This document shows positions 18,141-26,317 of a stretch of DNA of 64,000 nt, in pieces. The translations under genes were made by a program, and so were the position numbers. Numbering within the stretch: position 1 is the first letter of the stretch; each line of letters opens with the position of its first letter. Origin of the DNA: Polymorphum gilvum SL003B-26A1 (lineage in GTDB: Bacteria > Pseudomonadota > Alphaproteobacteria > Rhizobiales > Stappiaceae); contig NC_015259.1 in assembly GCF_000192745.1 (NCBI RefSeq), positions 557,001-621,000 of the forward strand, given 5' to 3'. The notes under the pieces were generated by a model. That model searched no databases and had not been told where the DNA came from. It saw only the letters and a list, made by a program, of their open reading frames with translations.

Positions 18141-19118
18141 ATGAAGGTGCATATCCTCGACGACTGGTTCGATACGCTGAAGACCCTGCCGAGCTTCCGC
18201 CTGCTCGACGGCCACGACGTCACCGTGTGGACCGACCATGTGGAAGATGTCGATGTCCTCGCCGACCGCCTCGCCGAGGCGGAGGCGCTGGTGCTGTTCC
18301 GCGAGCGCACGGCGATCACCGGGCCGCTGCTGGCGCGCCTGCCGAAGCTGAAGCTGATCAGCCAGCGCAGCGTCTATCCGCATGTCGACGTTCCCGCCTG
18401 CACCCGCCACGGCGTGCTGCTGTCGTCCAACATGCAGGCCGACGCGCCGTCCTACGCGGCGGCGGAACTGACCTTCGCGCTGCTCCTGGCCGCCGCGCGC
18501 CAGTTGCCGGCCCAGATCACCTCGCTGAAGGCCGGCACCTGGCAGTGCGGCGTCGGCAAGAGCCTGCGCGGGCGCACGCTCGGCCTGTACGGCTACGGCC
18601 GCATCGGCAAGGCCGTGGCGGGCTATGCCAGGGCCTTCGGCATGGTGGTGCAGTGGTGGGGCTCGGAGGACGGCCGGGCGCGTGCTGCCGCCGCCGAGGA
18701 GAGCGTGGCGCCAAGCCGCGAAGCCTTCTTCGCGACGTCCGATGCGGTCAGCGTCCATGTCCGGCTGAAGCCGGAGACCAAGGGCCTGATCACCCTCGAC
18801 GACCTGCTGGCGATGCAGCCGGGCGCGATCTTCGTCAACACCTCGCGCTCGGCGCTGGTCGCGCCGGGGGCGCTGCTTGCGGCGCTCGACGCCGGCCGGC
18901 CCGGGACCGTCGCGGTCGACGTCTTCGACAAGGAACCGCTCACCGACCCACGCGATCCGCTGCTGACCCATCCGCGCGTCATCGCCACCCCGCATATCGG
19001 CTTCGTGACCGAGGACGAACTCGACGGCCAGTTCGCCGACATCTATGCGCAGATCAACGCCTATGCAGCCGGCGCCCCGATCCACATGATCAATCCGGAC
19101 GCCTTCGGAGCGCGCTGA
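18141..19118 (+). CDS. D-isomer-specific 2-hydroxyacid dehydrogenase
   Basis: A 325-residue NAD(P)-dependent oxidoreductase of the phosphoglycerate dehydrogenase/formate dehydrogenase superfamily. The nucleotide motif GYGRIGK is near residue 150. The catalytic triad appears as Arg in NTSRSALV, Glu in DVFDKEPL and His in TPHIGF. I chose the ATG at 18141 (MKVHILDD, typical of this subgroup); another in-frame ATG at 18129 adds four residues and lies right against the possible ribosome site. It probably interconverts a 2-oxo acid and a D-2-hydroxy acid at the end of the operon's pathway. It converges on the AbrB-type gene. Confidence 0.8.
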   Translation: MKVHILDDWFDTLKTLPSFRLLDGHDVTVWTDHVEDVDVLADRLAEAEALVLFRERTAITGPLLARLPKLKLISQRSVYPHVDVPACTRHGVLLSSNMQADAPSYAAAELTFALLLAAARQLPAQITSLKAGTWQCGVGKSLRGRTLGLYGYGRIGKAVAGYARAFGMVVQWWGSEDGRARAAAAEESVAPSREAFFATSDAVSVHVRLKPETKGLITLDDLLAMQPGAIFVNTSRSALVAPGALLAALDAGRPGTVAVDVFDKEPLTDPRDPLLTHPRVIATPHIGFVTEDELDGQFADIYAQINAYAAGAPIHMINPDAFGAR

Positions 19119-19155
19119 GACGCGAGGTTCGAAGCCGGTTGCGTCCCCGAGCCGG

Positions 19156-20208
19156 TCAGTCCGGCCCGGTCTTCTTGCGGGCGCCCGCCAGCCTGGCGGC
19201 GATCGGCGCAAGGGTGATCACCAGGATCAGCCGGGTCAGGTGATGCGTGACGACGAAGCCGAGGTCGGCGCCGGCGATGATCGCCAGCACGGTCATCTCG
19301 GCCTGACCGCCGGGCGCGAAGGCCAGGAAGGCCTCCAGCGGCGCGGCAAGGCCGGACAGGACGGCGATTTCGGTGAAGACCGCGGCCAGCGCGGCGAGCA
19401 CGAGGACGAAGGCGACGCCGTAGAGGACGGTCCGCCGCAACTCGTTCAGCGTCACGCCGACATAGGACACGCCGATGCCGAGGCCGATGAAGAACTGGGC
19501 GACGACGATCGCCTCCGCCGGCGGGCGGGTGTGCACCAGGTCGGTCAGCGACAGGATGGCGGTGACGACCAGCGGACCGATGATCGAGGCACCGAACAGG
19601 TTGAGCCTCTCGAACAGCTTCCAGCCGACCAGGGCGGCAAGGGCGAGCAGGACCAGTTCGTGCCACGGCACCTCGGCCATCGGCCGGCCGATCGGGTTGT
19701 CGAGCGAGACGCCGTACAGCGTCGTCAGCAGGATCGGCGCGATGGTGACGATGACCAGGACGCGGGTGGCGTGGATGAGCGACAGGGTGCGCACGTCGCC
19801 ACCGGCCTCCTGGCCGAAGATGATCATGTCCTGAAGCCCGCCGGGCATCGCCGCATAGAAGGAGGTCACCGGGTCGAGCTTGCAGAAATAGCGGAAGAAC
19901 GGCACGCCGATCAGGCCGATGAGCGCGATGTAGAGCGGCATCAGGGCGAGCGACAGGGCCATCGCCGGCAGGGCGGCGGCGACGGCCGGGGTGATCGAGG
20001 CACCGACGGCGACGCCGAGAATGGTGCGGGCGCCGACGCCGACCTCGCCCATGCCCTGCATCCTGGCGCCGAGCAGGGCGGCAATCAGGCAGGCGGCCAT
20101 CGGCCCGAACAGGAACGGCAGTGGCAGACCGAGGATCTTGAACGCCGCCACGCCCGCAGCGGCATACAGGATGGTAAGCAGTCGGGCACGGGTGAGGAAT
20201 TTGGACAC
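19156..20208 (-). CDS. AbrB-family membrane protein
   Basis: A 350-residue polytopic inner-membrane protein made of two similar halves, as in the AbrB-duplication family (unrelated to the Bacillus regulator AbrB). The first half carries AAMPGGLQDMIIFGQEAGGD and the second AFAPGGQAEMTVLA, the paired signature of this family. About ten hydrophobic helices are evident. The start is a GTG. Members are thought to be transporters, but the family is poorly characterised. The gene is antiparallel to the TTT enzyme operon and divergent from the DUF3830 gene, so its partner genes are unclear. Confidence 0.75.
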   Translation of the reverse strand: MSKFLTRARLLTILYAAAGVAAFKILGLPLPFLFGPMAACLIAALLGARMQGMGEVGVGARTILGVAVGASITPAVAAALPAMALSLALMPLYIALIGLIGVPFFRYFCKLDPVTSFYAAMPGGLQDMIIFGQEAGGDVRTLSLIHATRVLVIVTIAPILLTTLYGVSLDNPIGRPMAEVPWHELVLLALAALVGWKLFERLNLFGASIIGPLVVTAILSLTDLVHTRPPAEAIVVAQFFIGLGIGVSYVGVTLNELRRTVLYGVAFVLVLAALAAVFTEIAVLSGLAAPLEAFLAFAPGGQAEMTVLAIIAGADLGFVVTHHLTRLILVITLAPIAARLAGARKKTGPD

Positions 20209-20271
20209 GTCGGGTCAGCCGGATGTGGCGAGGCCCTGGGAAGCGGGGCTCGTCGGGAATCGGACAGCTTC

Positions 20272-20289
20272 TGTATACAATTGTATGCA
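20272..20289. promoter_or_regulatory. GntR/FCD-like palindromic operator candidate
   Basis: TGTATACAATTGTATGCA has two overlapping TGTAT-ACA-type half sites and is much more AT-rich than its surroundings; another ATATGCA follows. Operators of FCD-type GntR regulators commonly contain TTGTATACAA-like palindromes. It sits 63 bp upstream of the AbrB-type gene and 216 bp upstream of the DUF3830 gene. No GntR regulator is encoded in the window, so the assignment is tentative. The rest of the 20209-20504 gap contains a second AT-rich patch (about 20410-20445) that may hold the DUF3830 promoter. Confidence 0.35.
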
Positions 20290-20504
20290 AAAATATGCAA
20301 GCGCGTGAGGGTCTTTTTTCCGAATGCGCATGAGGGGAGAGCGGAGGCTGCGAAGGCACACGGCCGGCGTCGGCGGCCGCGAGTCTGTGCGGCGGCGATA
20401 GGGTTCCGACGATAAAAATAATCTATATTAGAATTTTCAATCGGAATTGGACAGGGGCGCCTGGATCGGTGGGAATAGTGGGGTTATCGACCCAAGAGGT
20501 TCCC

Positions 20505-20981
20505 ATGACCGAAAGAAATCTGTACCTCAAATTCGTCGAAGCGGACGTCCAGGGCATCATAAGCCTTTATTGGGACAACGCGCCTGAGACCTGCAAGGCG
20601 ATCTGGGGTGCGCTTGAAAAGCCGATCCGCTGGCCGGCCACGCATGCCATGTTCTCCGGCCCCGAGATCATGATGGGCCTGCCGGAGGAAGCCCGCAATT
20701 TCGACCCGACCGCCCTGCCGCCGGAAAACCAGACCGTGCTGCCGGAAGTCGGCGAGGTGCTCTGGTTCTACCAGCCGAAGAACTTCTTCAAGATCGACCC
20801 CAGCGAGTTCTGGGAGATCGGCCTGTTCTACGGCGTCGGCGGTCGCACGTTCGGGCCGACCGGCTGGATTCCCTGCACCTATTTCGGTCGCATGACCCAC
20901 AATCTCGACGCCGTGGCCGAACAGTGCCGGCTGATCCGCACGGAAGGAGCCAAGGTGGTCGAGATTGGACGGGTCGCCTGA
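20505..20981 (+). CDS. DUF3830 family protein
   Basis: A 158-residue cytosolic protein of the DUF3830 family, which has a cyclophilin-like barrel fold. Family-typical segments are WDNAPETCKAIW near the N-terminus, PSEFWEIGLFYG in the second half, and PTGWIPCTYFG near the C-terminus. The ATG at 20505 was chosen because it starts the conserved domain; the longer frame back to 20469 has no better support. Members often sit beside ABC or TRAP importers and amidohydrolases, but no biochemical function is established. It is 34 bp upstream of the PotD-like gene on the same strand, so they are probably co-transcribed. Confidence 0.75.
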   Translation: MTERNLYLKFVEADVQGIISLYWDNAPETCKAIWGALEKPIRWPATHAMFSGPEIMMGLPEEARNFDPTALPPENQTVLPEVGEVLWFYQPKNFFKIDPSEFWEIGLFYGVGGRTFGPTGWIPCTYFGRMTHNLDAVAEQCRLIRTEGAKVVEIGRVA

Positions 20982-21015
20982 GGCGCATCCTACCGCAGTC
21001 AACAGAAGGGGAAGT

Positions 21016-22059
21016 ATGATGACATCGAAGCTTGCTAGCACGTTCCTCGGCCTTTCGGCGCTCTCCCTGATGGCGGGCACCGCACTGGCGCAGGACAGGA
21101 CGCTCACCATCAACTCGTTCGGCGGTGCCTACGAGGAAGCGCACCGCAAGTGCATCATCACGCCGTTCGAACAGGAAAACGGTGCGACCGTGCAGATCGT
21201 GACGGCCTATTCGGCCGACGCCTTCGCGCAGCTGCGCGCGCAGAAGGACGCGCCGCAGTTCGATGTCATCCACTTCTCCGGCGGCCAGGAGATCGTGGGT
21301 GCGGCCGAGGGGCTACTGTCGCCCATCGACGAGGCCAAGCTGAGCAACGCCGCCGACCTCTATCCGTTCGCCAAGGCCAACCTCGCCGGCGGCGAGGGGC
21401 CGGCCTACTCGATCGCGGCCATCGGCCTGATCTACAACTCGGAAACCGCTCCCAAGGCGCCGTCGTCCTGGGCCGACCTGAAGGATCCGGCCTTCGCCGA
21501 CCACCTGGTGCTGACCGATATCTCGAACGGCTACGGCATGCTCGGCTTCCTGATGCTCAACCAGGTGAGCGGCGGCGATCTGGACAACATCCAGCCGGGT
21601 CTCGATGCCGTGACCGAACTGCTTGGCAACGGCGCGATCGTCGTGTCGACCTCGCCCGAGATTCAGCAGGAATTCGCCCAGAACGACGCCTGGGTTGCGC
21701 CCTACGCGTCCGACTATGCCTTCACCCTGCGCAAGGCCGGCCTGCCGGCCAAGTTCGTGCAAGGTTCCGAAGGCACGCCGGCGAGCTACATCACGACCAA
21801 CCTGGTCTCCGGCCGCCCGAACCAGGACCTGGCGCTCAAGTTCATCGACAAGACGATCTCGCCGGAAGCCCAGGCCTGCTTCGCCGAAGCCCTGCGTTAC
21901 TCGCCGACGAACGCCAAGGCCGAGCTTTCTGCTGAGGTCGCGGCGGATGTCGCCTACGGCGAGGACGGGGTCAAGGGTCTCCTGCGCTTTGATCCGAAGG
22001 TGATCGAAGCCAACCGCGCCAAGTGGGTCGAGGCCTGGAACAAGACCATCGCCCGCTGA
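21016..22059 (+). CDS. ABC transporter substrate-binding protein, PotD-like
   Basis: A 347-residue periplasmic receptor with a Sec signal peptide (STFLGLSALSLMAG, cleavage after ALA). The mature part begins RTLTINSFGGAYEEA, typical of the PotD/PotF and opine/polyamine receptor group (SBP type 2). The first ATG of the pair at 21016 follows GGGGAAG. It probably binds a cationic or small polar organic ligand for the permeases downstream; polyamines are only the default guess for this family. A strong hairpin follows the stop codon before the permease genes. Confidence 0.82.
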   Translation: MMTSKLASTFLGLSALSLMAGTALAQDRTLTINSFGGAYEEAHRKCIITPFEQENGATVQIVTAYSADAFAQLRAQKDAPQFDVIHFSGGQEIVGAAEGLLSPIDEAKLSNAADLYPFAKANLAGGEGPAYSIAAIGLIYNSETAPKAPSSWADLKDPAFADHLVLTDISNGYGMLGFLMLNQVSGGDLDNIQPGLDAVTELLGNGAIVVSTSPEIQQEFAQNDAWVAPYASDYAFTLRKAGLPAKFVQGSEGTPASYITTNLVSGRPNQDLALKFIDKTISPEAQACFAEALRYSPTNAKAELSAEVAADVAYGEDGVKGLLRFDPKVIEANRAKWVEAWNKTIAR

Positions 22060-22073
22060 CGCGGACGCTGGCA

Positions 22074-22107
22074 GGCCGCGATCGCTCGCCCATCGGCGAT
22101 CGCGGCC
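22074..22107 (+). promoter_or_regulatory. Strong hairpin after the PotD-like gene
   Basis: GGCCGCGATCGC (22074-22085) pairs perfectly with 22096-22107 around a 10-base loop. No T-run follows, so it is more likely a 3' stabiliser or partial attenuator than a terminator. It lies 15 bases after the binding-protein stop and 80 bases before the first permease start, mirroring the hairpin after tctC. Confidence 0.6.
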
Positions 22108-22187
22108 GCAGACGCAGACGCTTGGACCGGTTCACATCTTCTGTCAGAACATGAACCTGCCCAGGAACCGACGGAGTGTCCTTACCG

Positions 22188-23009
22188 ATGTCAGATCGCG
22201 CGGAAAACCTGCTGCTCGCGCTTCCGGGCCTTCTGCTTCTGGCGCTGGCCTTCTTCCTCCCCATAGGCCAGATGATGCTCCTGAGCCTGTCGGGCCCTGA
22301 CGGTCCCACACTCGAGCATTTCGCCCGCTTCCTCGGCGACAGCTATTATCTCGGCATCCTCTGGCGCACCGTGCGCCTGTCCCTGATCATCACCGCGATC
22401 TGTGCCGTCATCGGCTTTCCGCTCGCCTACATCATGGCCAGGGTTGGCCCGCGGCTGCGGATGTGGCTGGTGATCGCGGTCATCCTGCCGCTGATGACCA
22501 GCGTCGTCGTGCGCACCTTCGGCTGGATGGTGCTGCTGTCGCGCTCCGGCCTAGTGCCCGAGCTGCTGCGCGACATGGGGCTGGTCGGCCGCAGCTTCGG
22601 GCTCATGCAGACCGAGACCGCGATCGTCATCGGCATGGTCCAGGTTCTGCTGCCGTTCATGACCCTGTCGATCCTCGGCGTCGTCACCCGCATCGAGATC
22701 CGCCTGGAGGAAGCCGCCCGCACCATGGGCTGCAGCTTCCTGCAGACGATGCGCGCCGTGGTGCTGCCGCTGTCGCTGCCCGGCATCGTCGCCGGCTCGC
22801 TGCTGGTGTTCACCCTGTCAGCGAGTTCCTTCGTGACGCCGAACCTCCTGGGCGGTGCCCGCATCCAGGTGCTGGCCTCCTCGATCTACAAGTCGGTGAC
22901 GCAAAGCCTCGAATGGCCGTTCGCCGCAGCCCAGGCGGTCATTCTGTTCGTCGGTATCCTTCTGGTGCTGGTACCCTATATCCGGCTGTCGGGGGCGCGC
23001 CATGGTTAG
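22188..23009 (+). CDS. ABC transporter permease, PotB-like
   Basis: A 273-residue inner-membrane permease with about six helices. The cytoplasmic coupling motif EEAARTMGCSFLQTMRAVVLPLSLPGI, which contacts the ATPase, is complete around residues 180-205. I chose the ATG at 22188 because CGGAG lies 11 nt upstream; a GTG at 22176 would add four residues. It overlaps the next permease gene by 8 nt. It forms the heterodimeric channel with the PotC-like protein. Confidence 0.82.
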   Translation: MSDRAENLLLALPGLLLLALAFFLPIGQMMLLSLSGPDGPTLEHFARFLGDSYYLGILWRTVRLSLIITAICAVIGFPLAYIMARVGPRLRMWLVIAVILPLMTSVVVRTFGWMVLLSRSGLVPELLRDMGLVGRSFGLMQTETAIVIGMVQVLLPFMTLSILGVVTRIEIRLEEAARTMGCSFLQTMRAVVLPLSLPGIVAGSLLVFTLSASSFVTPNLLGGARIQVLASSIYKSVTQSLEWPFAAAQAVILFVGILLVLVPYIRLSGARHG

Positions 23010-23805
23010 GTCGGTTCCCGGCTGGCTGCGCGTTGCGGCCATTGTCTTCATCGCCGCGACGCTAATCGTGCTGCTGGCGCCGCTGATCGTGGTGATCGGC
23101 GCGTCGGTGTCCGAAAGCCAGTTCATCTCGTTTCCGCCGCAGAATTTCTCGCTGCGCTGGTATGCCGCGGTGCTGTCGTCCAGCGCCTATCTGTCGGCGG
23201 CCCTGATCAGCCTCCAGATCGCCCTTGCGGTCACGGTCACCGCGACGCTCGTCGGCGGTGCGGCCGCCATCGCCCTGCACCGCCGGCAGTTGCCGGGCAG
23301 TGAGGTTCTGGCGACGCTGTTCCTCTCGCCGCTGGTTCTGCCGACGATCATCTATGCGATCGGCATGCTGATGTTCTGGAGCGCGACCTTCGGTCCGGTG
23401 TCGCCGGTCGTGCTGTGGCTCGGCCATTCGGTCATCGCCCTGCCCTATGTGGTGCGCACGACGCTCGCCGTTCTGAGCGAATCCGATCCGGCGCTTGAGG
23501 AGGCCGCCCGCACGATGGGCGCCAACCGCTTGCAGCGGCTGTGGCTGGTGGTGGTGCCGCAGTGCCTGCCGGGCCTCGCTGCGGGCGCCTTCTTCGCCTT
23601 CAACATTTCCTTTGACGAGGCTGTTCTGTCGCTGTTCCTGCGCAAGCCGGGCCTGACCACGCTGCCGGTCCAGATCTACGGTCAGCTCGAGTTCAGCCCC
23701 GACCCGTCCGTTGCTGCGGTTTCGAGCCTCATGATTGCCATCACCGTGGTCCTGATCCTGGTGATCGACCGCATGCTCGGGCTGAAGCGTGTTGCGAGTG
23801 TCTGA
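23002..23805 (+). CDS. ABC transporter permease, PotC-like
   Basis: A 267-residue inner-membrane permease, partner of the preceding PotB-like protein. Six hydrophobic helices are visible, and the EAA loop reads EEAARTMGANRLQRLWLVV followed by PQCLPGLAAG. PotC-type features include SFDEAVLSLFLRKPG near residue 205. The gene starts inside the end of the previous one and is followed three bases later by the ATPase gene, so the importer is a single translational unit. Confidence 0.82.
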   Translation: MVRSVPGWLRVAAIVFIAATLIVLLAPLIVVIGASVSESQFISFPPQNFSLRWYAAVLSSSAYLSAALISLQIALAVTVTATLVGGAAAIALHRRQLPGSEVLATLFLSPLVLPTIIYAIGMLMFWSATFGPVSPVVLWLGHSVIALPYVVRTTLAVLSESDPALEEAARTMGANRLQRLWLVVVPQCLPGLAAGAFFAFNISFDEAVLSLFLRKPGLTTLPVQIYGQLEFSPDPSVAAVSSLMIAITVVLILVIDRMLGLKRVASV

Positions 23806-23808
23806 TCC

Positions 23809-24858
23809 ATGTCCAATGTGAAGCTTGAATCCATCCGCAAGTCCTTCGGTCCCGTGGATGTCCTGCACGGCATCTCGGTCGACATCACGTCCGGCGAGTT
23901 CGTCAGTCTGCTCGGCGCCTCGGGCTGCGGAAAAACCACGCTGCTGCGCATTGTCGCCGGTCTCGAAAGCGTCACCTCCGGCCGGGTCGAGATCGACGGC
24001 CAGGACGTCACCGCGCTGCCGCCCGAGCGGCGCGACATCTCGATGATGTTCCAGTCCTACGCCCTGCTGCCGCATCTGTCCGTCTACGAAAACGTCCGCT
24101 TTCCGCTGCGCATGCGCCGCATCGGCAACCGCGAGGAGCAGGACGCCCGGGTCAGGGCGGCGCTGGAAACCGTGCAGCTCGGCGCACTCGGCGAACGCCG
24201 GCCACGCCAGCTGTCCGGCGGCCAGCAGCAGCGCGTCGCGCTCGCTCGCGCAGTGGTGTCCAATCCCAAGGTGCTGCTGCTCGACGAGCCGCTGTCCAAC
24301 CTCGACGCGCGCCTGCGCGAGGACATGCAGGTGGAACTGATCGAGATCCACAAGCGGCTGGGCCTGACCACACTGTTCGTCACCCACGACCAGGAAGAGG
24401 CCCTCAGCCTGTCCGACCGCATCGTCCTGCTCAACCGCGGACGGGTCGAACAGGAGGGCACGCCCGCGCAGATCTATGCCAGCCCGGCCACCCGGTTCGC
24501 CTCCAGCTTCCTCGGCTCGGCGAACCTGGTTGAGGCAACCGTCGGCGAGGAGAACGGCCAGCCGGTCGCCGAACTCGCCGACGGCCAGCGCCTTGCGCTG
24601 CCGGCGGCAACCAGCCTGCGCGGCGCGGTCACCCTGGCGCTGCGCCAGGAGGACCTGAGCATCGGTTCCGCCGGGCAGCCGGCGGGGTTGAGGGCGCAGG
24701 TGCGCACGCGCGTCTATCTCGGCGCGCGCAACCGTTATGTCCTGACCCTTGCCGGAGCGCCGGTGCGAGCGCTGACCTCGAACGAGCTTGCGTTCGGTTC
24801 CGGCGACATGGTGTCGCTCGGCATCGACCCGGCCCGCGTGCGCGTGCTGCCGCGATAG
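23809..24858 (+). CDS. ABC transporter ATPase, PotA-like
   Basis: A 349-residue ATPase that energises the importer. Walker A is GASGCGKT (residues 36-43), the signature is LSGGQQQRVALARA, Walker B is VLLLDEPLSNLDA and the switch histidine is in FVTHDQEEAL. Residues after about 240 form a TOBE-type C-terminal domain, the usual regulatory or ligand-sensing part of PotA/MalK-type ATPases. It closes the ABC operon; a probable terminator starts at its stop codon. Confidence 0.88.
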   Translation: MSNVKLESIRKSFGPVDVLHGISVDITSGEFVSLLGASGCGKTTLLRIVAGLESVTSGRVEIDGQDVTALPPERRDISMMFQSYALLPHLSVYENVRFPLRMRRIGNREEQDARVRAALETVQLGALGERRPRQLSGGQQQRVALARAVVSNPKVLLLDEPLSNLDARLREDMQVELIEIHKRLGLTTLFVTHDQEEALSLSDRIVLLNRGRVEQEGTPAQIYASPATRFASSFLGSANLVEATVGEENGQPVAELADGQRLALPAATSLRGAVTLALRQEDLSIGSAGQPAGLRAQVRTRVYLGARNRYVLTLAGAPVRALTSNELAFGSGDMVSLGIDPARVRVLPR

Positions 24859-24893
24859 CGCGGGAGTCGGCGGCCTGTGCGCCCGCGCCTTTT
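24858..24893 (+). terminator. Candidate intrinsic terminator of the ABC operon
   Basis: GCGCGGG (24858-24864) pairs with CCCGCGC (24882-24888) around a 17-base loop and is followed by CTTTT. The stem is short and the loop long, so efficiency may be modest. It would separate the ABC operon from the LysR gene that starts at 24911. Confidence 0.4.
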
Positions 24894-24910
24894 ATGATAG
24901 AGAGGACACG

Positions 24911-25831
24911 ATGCGCGATCTCGACATGGTCACTTTCGTGGTCCTCGCCCGCAACCGGCACTTCGGGCGGACTGCGGAGCAGCTGAACACCACCCAGCCG
25001 GCGATCTCCTCGCGGCTGGCCGCACTGGAGGCCGAATTCGGCTGCCGGCTCGTGCATCGCGGCGACCGCGAGTTCCAGCTGACGCTGGAGGGCGAGCGCG
25101 TGCTGGTGGTGTTCAAGGAGATCCTCGGCCTGATCGACCGGCTCAAGGACAGCGTCAAGAGCCCGGACGGCCACGTGCCCGACGTCGTGCGCATCGGCGC
25201 GATCGATTCCGTCGCCTCCACCTGGATGCCGCACCTGATGGAATCGCTGCAGCAGATCGCCCCCAATCTCAGGGTCGAACTGATCGTCGAGGGCACCCAG
25301 CGCCTGGTCGCGGAAATGGTCAACGGCGAGTTCGACCTGATCTTCTGCCTCGACCCGGCGATCGGCGACGGCTTCCGCAGCTTCAACGTCTGCGTCTGGG
25401 AAATGATCTGGGCCGGCTCGCCGAAGCTGATCGACGAGGCCCGTACCTACGACGTCGACGAACTGGCGCAGATGCCGATCATCACGTTTCCCAAAAACAC
25501 GCCGCCCTACCGCCAGATCGCGCCCTATTTCCAGGACGAGAGCGTGCTGGCGTCCAAGATGACCAGCTCGAACTCGCTGTTCGCGATCATCAACCTCCTG
25601 ATCGCCGGCTTCGGGATCAGCGCGATCCCGAGCATCACGATCCAGCGCGAGCTCGAAATGGGCCTGCTGCGGCCGATCGACGTGTCGAAGCGATTCCCGC
25701 CGATGCCGATCATCGGCACCTACCAGTCGTCCACGCACCAGGACGTCATCCAGGTGGTGGTCGAGCAGGCGCGCCGCAGCGCCCGCGACTTCTGCGACAA
25801 CGCCGCCGGCAAGACGGCGTGGATCATCTAG
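24911..25831 (+). CDS. LysR-family transcriptional regulator
   Basis: A 306-residue regulator. The N-terminal winged helix-turn-helix includes FGRTAEQLNTTQPAISSRLAALEAEFG. The remaining ~210 residues form the periplasmic-binding-protein-like effector domain, with SNSLFAIINLLIAGFGISAIPS near residue 220. The ATG at 24911 follows AGAGGA. It lies downstream of the ABC operon on the same strand, unlike the usual divergent LysR arrangement, so a role in controlling that operon is plausible but not shown. Confidence 0.82.
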   Translation: MRDLDMVTFVVLARNRHFGRTAEQLNTTQPAISSRLAALEAEFGCRLVHRGDREFQLTLEGERVLVVFKEILGLIDRLKDSVKSPDGHVPDVVRIGAIDSVASTWMPHLMESLQQIAPNLRVELIVEGTQRLVAEMVNGEFDLIFCLDPAIGDGFRSFNVCVWEMIWAGSPKLIDEARTYDVDELAQMPIITFPKNTPPYRQIAPYFQDESVLASKMTSSNSLFAIINLLIAGFGISAIPSITIQRELEMGLLRPIDVSKRFPPMPIIGTYQSSTHQDVIQVVVEQARRSARDFCDNAAGKTAWII

Positions 25832-25903
25832 TCCGACAGAAGTCGACAGAAGTCCGGCAGGGTTCCGGTGGTCTTCCGGCGGTGATCCAGCACCCCCGAA
25901 GTC

Positions 25904-26317
25904 CTAGGTCGACGGCGTGTCGTCGCCCTGGTCGAGCGCGGCGAGGCGTGTGAGGGCTTGCGCGCACAGCCGGGCGCTATCGGCGAGCACGGTGAGCGTT
26001 TCGGCGTGATCGGCGCAGGTCTGCGCGTCGAATTCGCCGTCCGGCAGGTCCGCGAGATCGTCCAGGAAGGCGATGCCGGCGCGCAGGCGTCCGGCGGACT
26101 TGCGGATATCCTTCAGCAGATGGTGCCGGATCCGGCGGCTCTCCCAGGCGACGAGCGCTTCCATGGTCCGGTCGATCTCGTCCTGGCAGCGGCACGGCAT
26201 GTGCAAGTCGGCGAGAATGCGGCGTATGCGGGCGATCGCCATCCGCTCGGCGACTGCGGTCGCACCGAGGAGATCCTGCGCCGGCGTGTCGATGTCTACA
26301 GGGTCACGTGTCGCCAT
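25904..26317 (-). CDS. Small helical protein of unknown function downstream of ubiV
   Basis: A 137-residue acidic protein that I do not recognise. It looks mainly alpha-helical, with no signal peptide or membrane segment. Cysteines occur as CRCQ near residue 46, then one near 102 and one near 117. The pattern IRHHLLKDIRKSAGRLRAGI resembles a four-helix bundle. I chose the ATG at 26317 (MATRDPVD); it lies 22 nt inside the 3' end of ubiV, so the two are translationally coupled. Position suggests a helper of anaerobic ubiquinone synthesis or of denitrification, but this is inference from context only. Confidence 0.6.
   Translation of the reverse strand: MATRDPVDIDTPAQDLLGATAVAERMAIARIRRILADLHMPCRCQDEIDRTMEALVAWESRRIRHHLLKDIRKSAGRLRAGIAFLDDLADLPDGEFDAQTCADHAETLTVLADSARLCAQALTRLAALDQGDDTPST

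Noticed and set aside
20209-20504. Riboswitch or structured RNA upstream of the DUF3830 gene
   Set aside because: Only short AT-rich patches and one palindrome are visible; no conserved multi-stem pattern could be recognised.
25832-25903. Tandem GACAGAAGTC copies after the LysR gene as a repeat array
   Set aside because: Only two adjacent copies of ten bases; too short to call a functional repeat or terminator.
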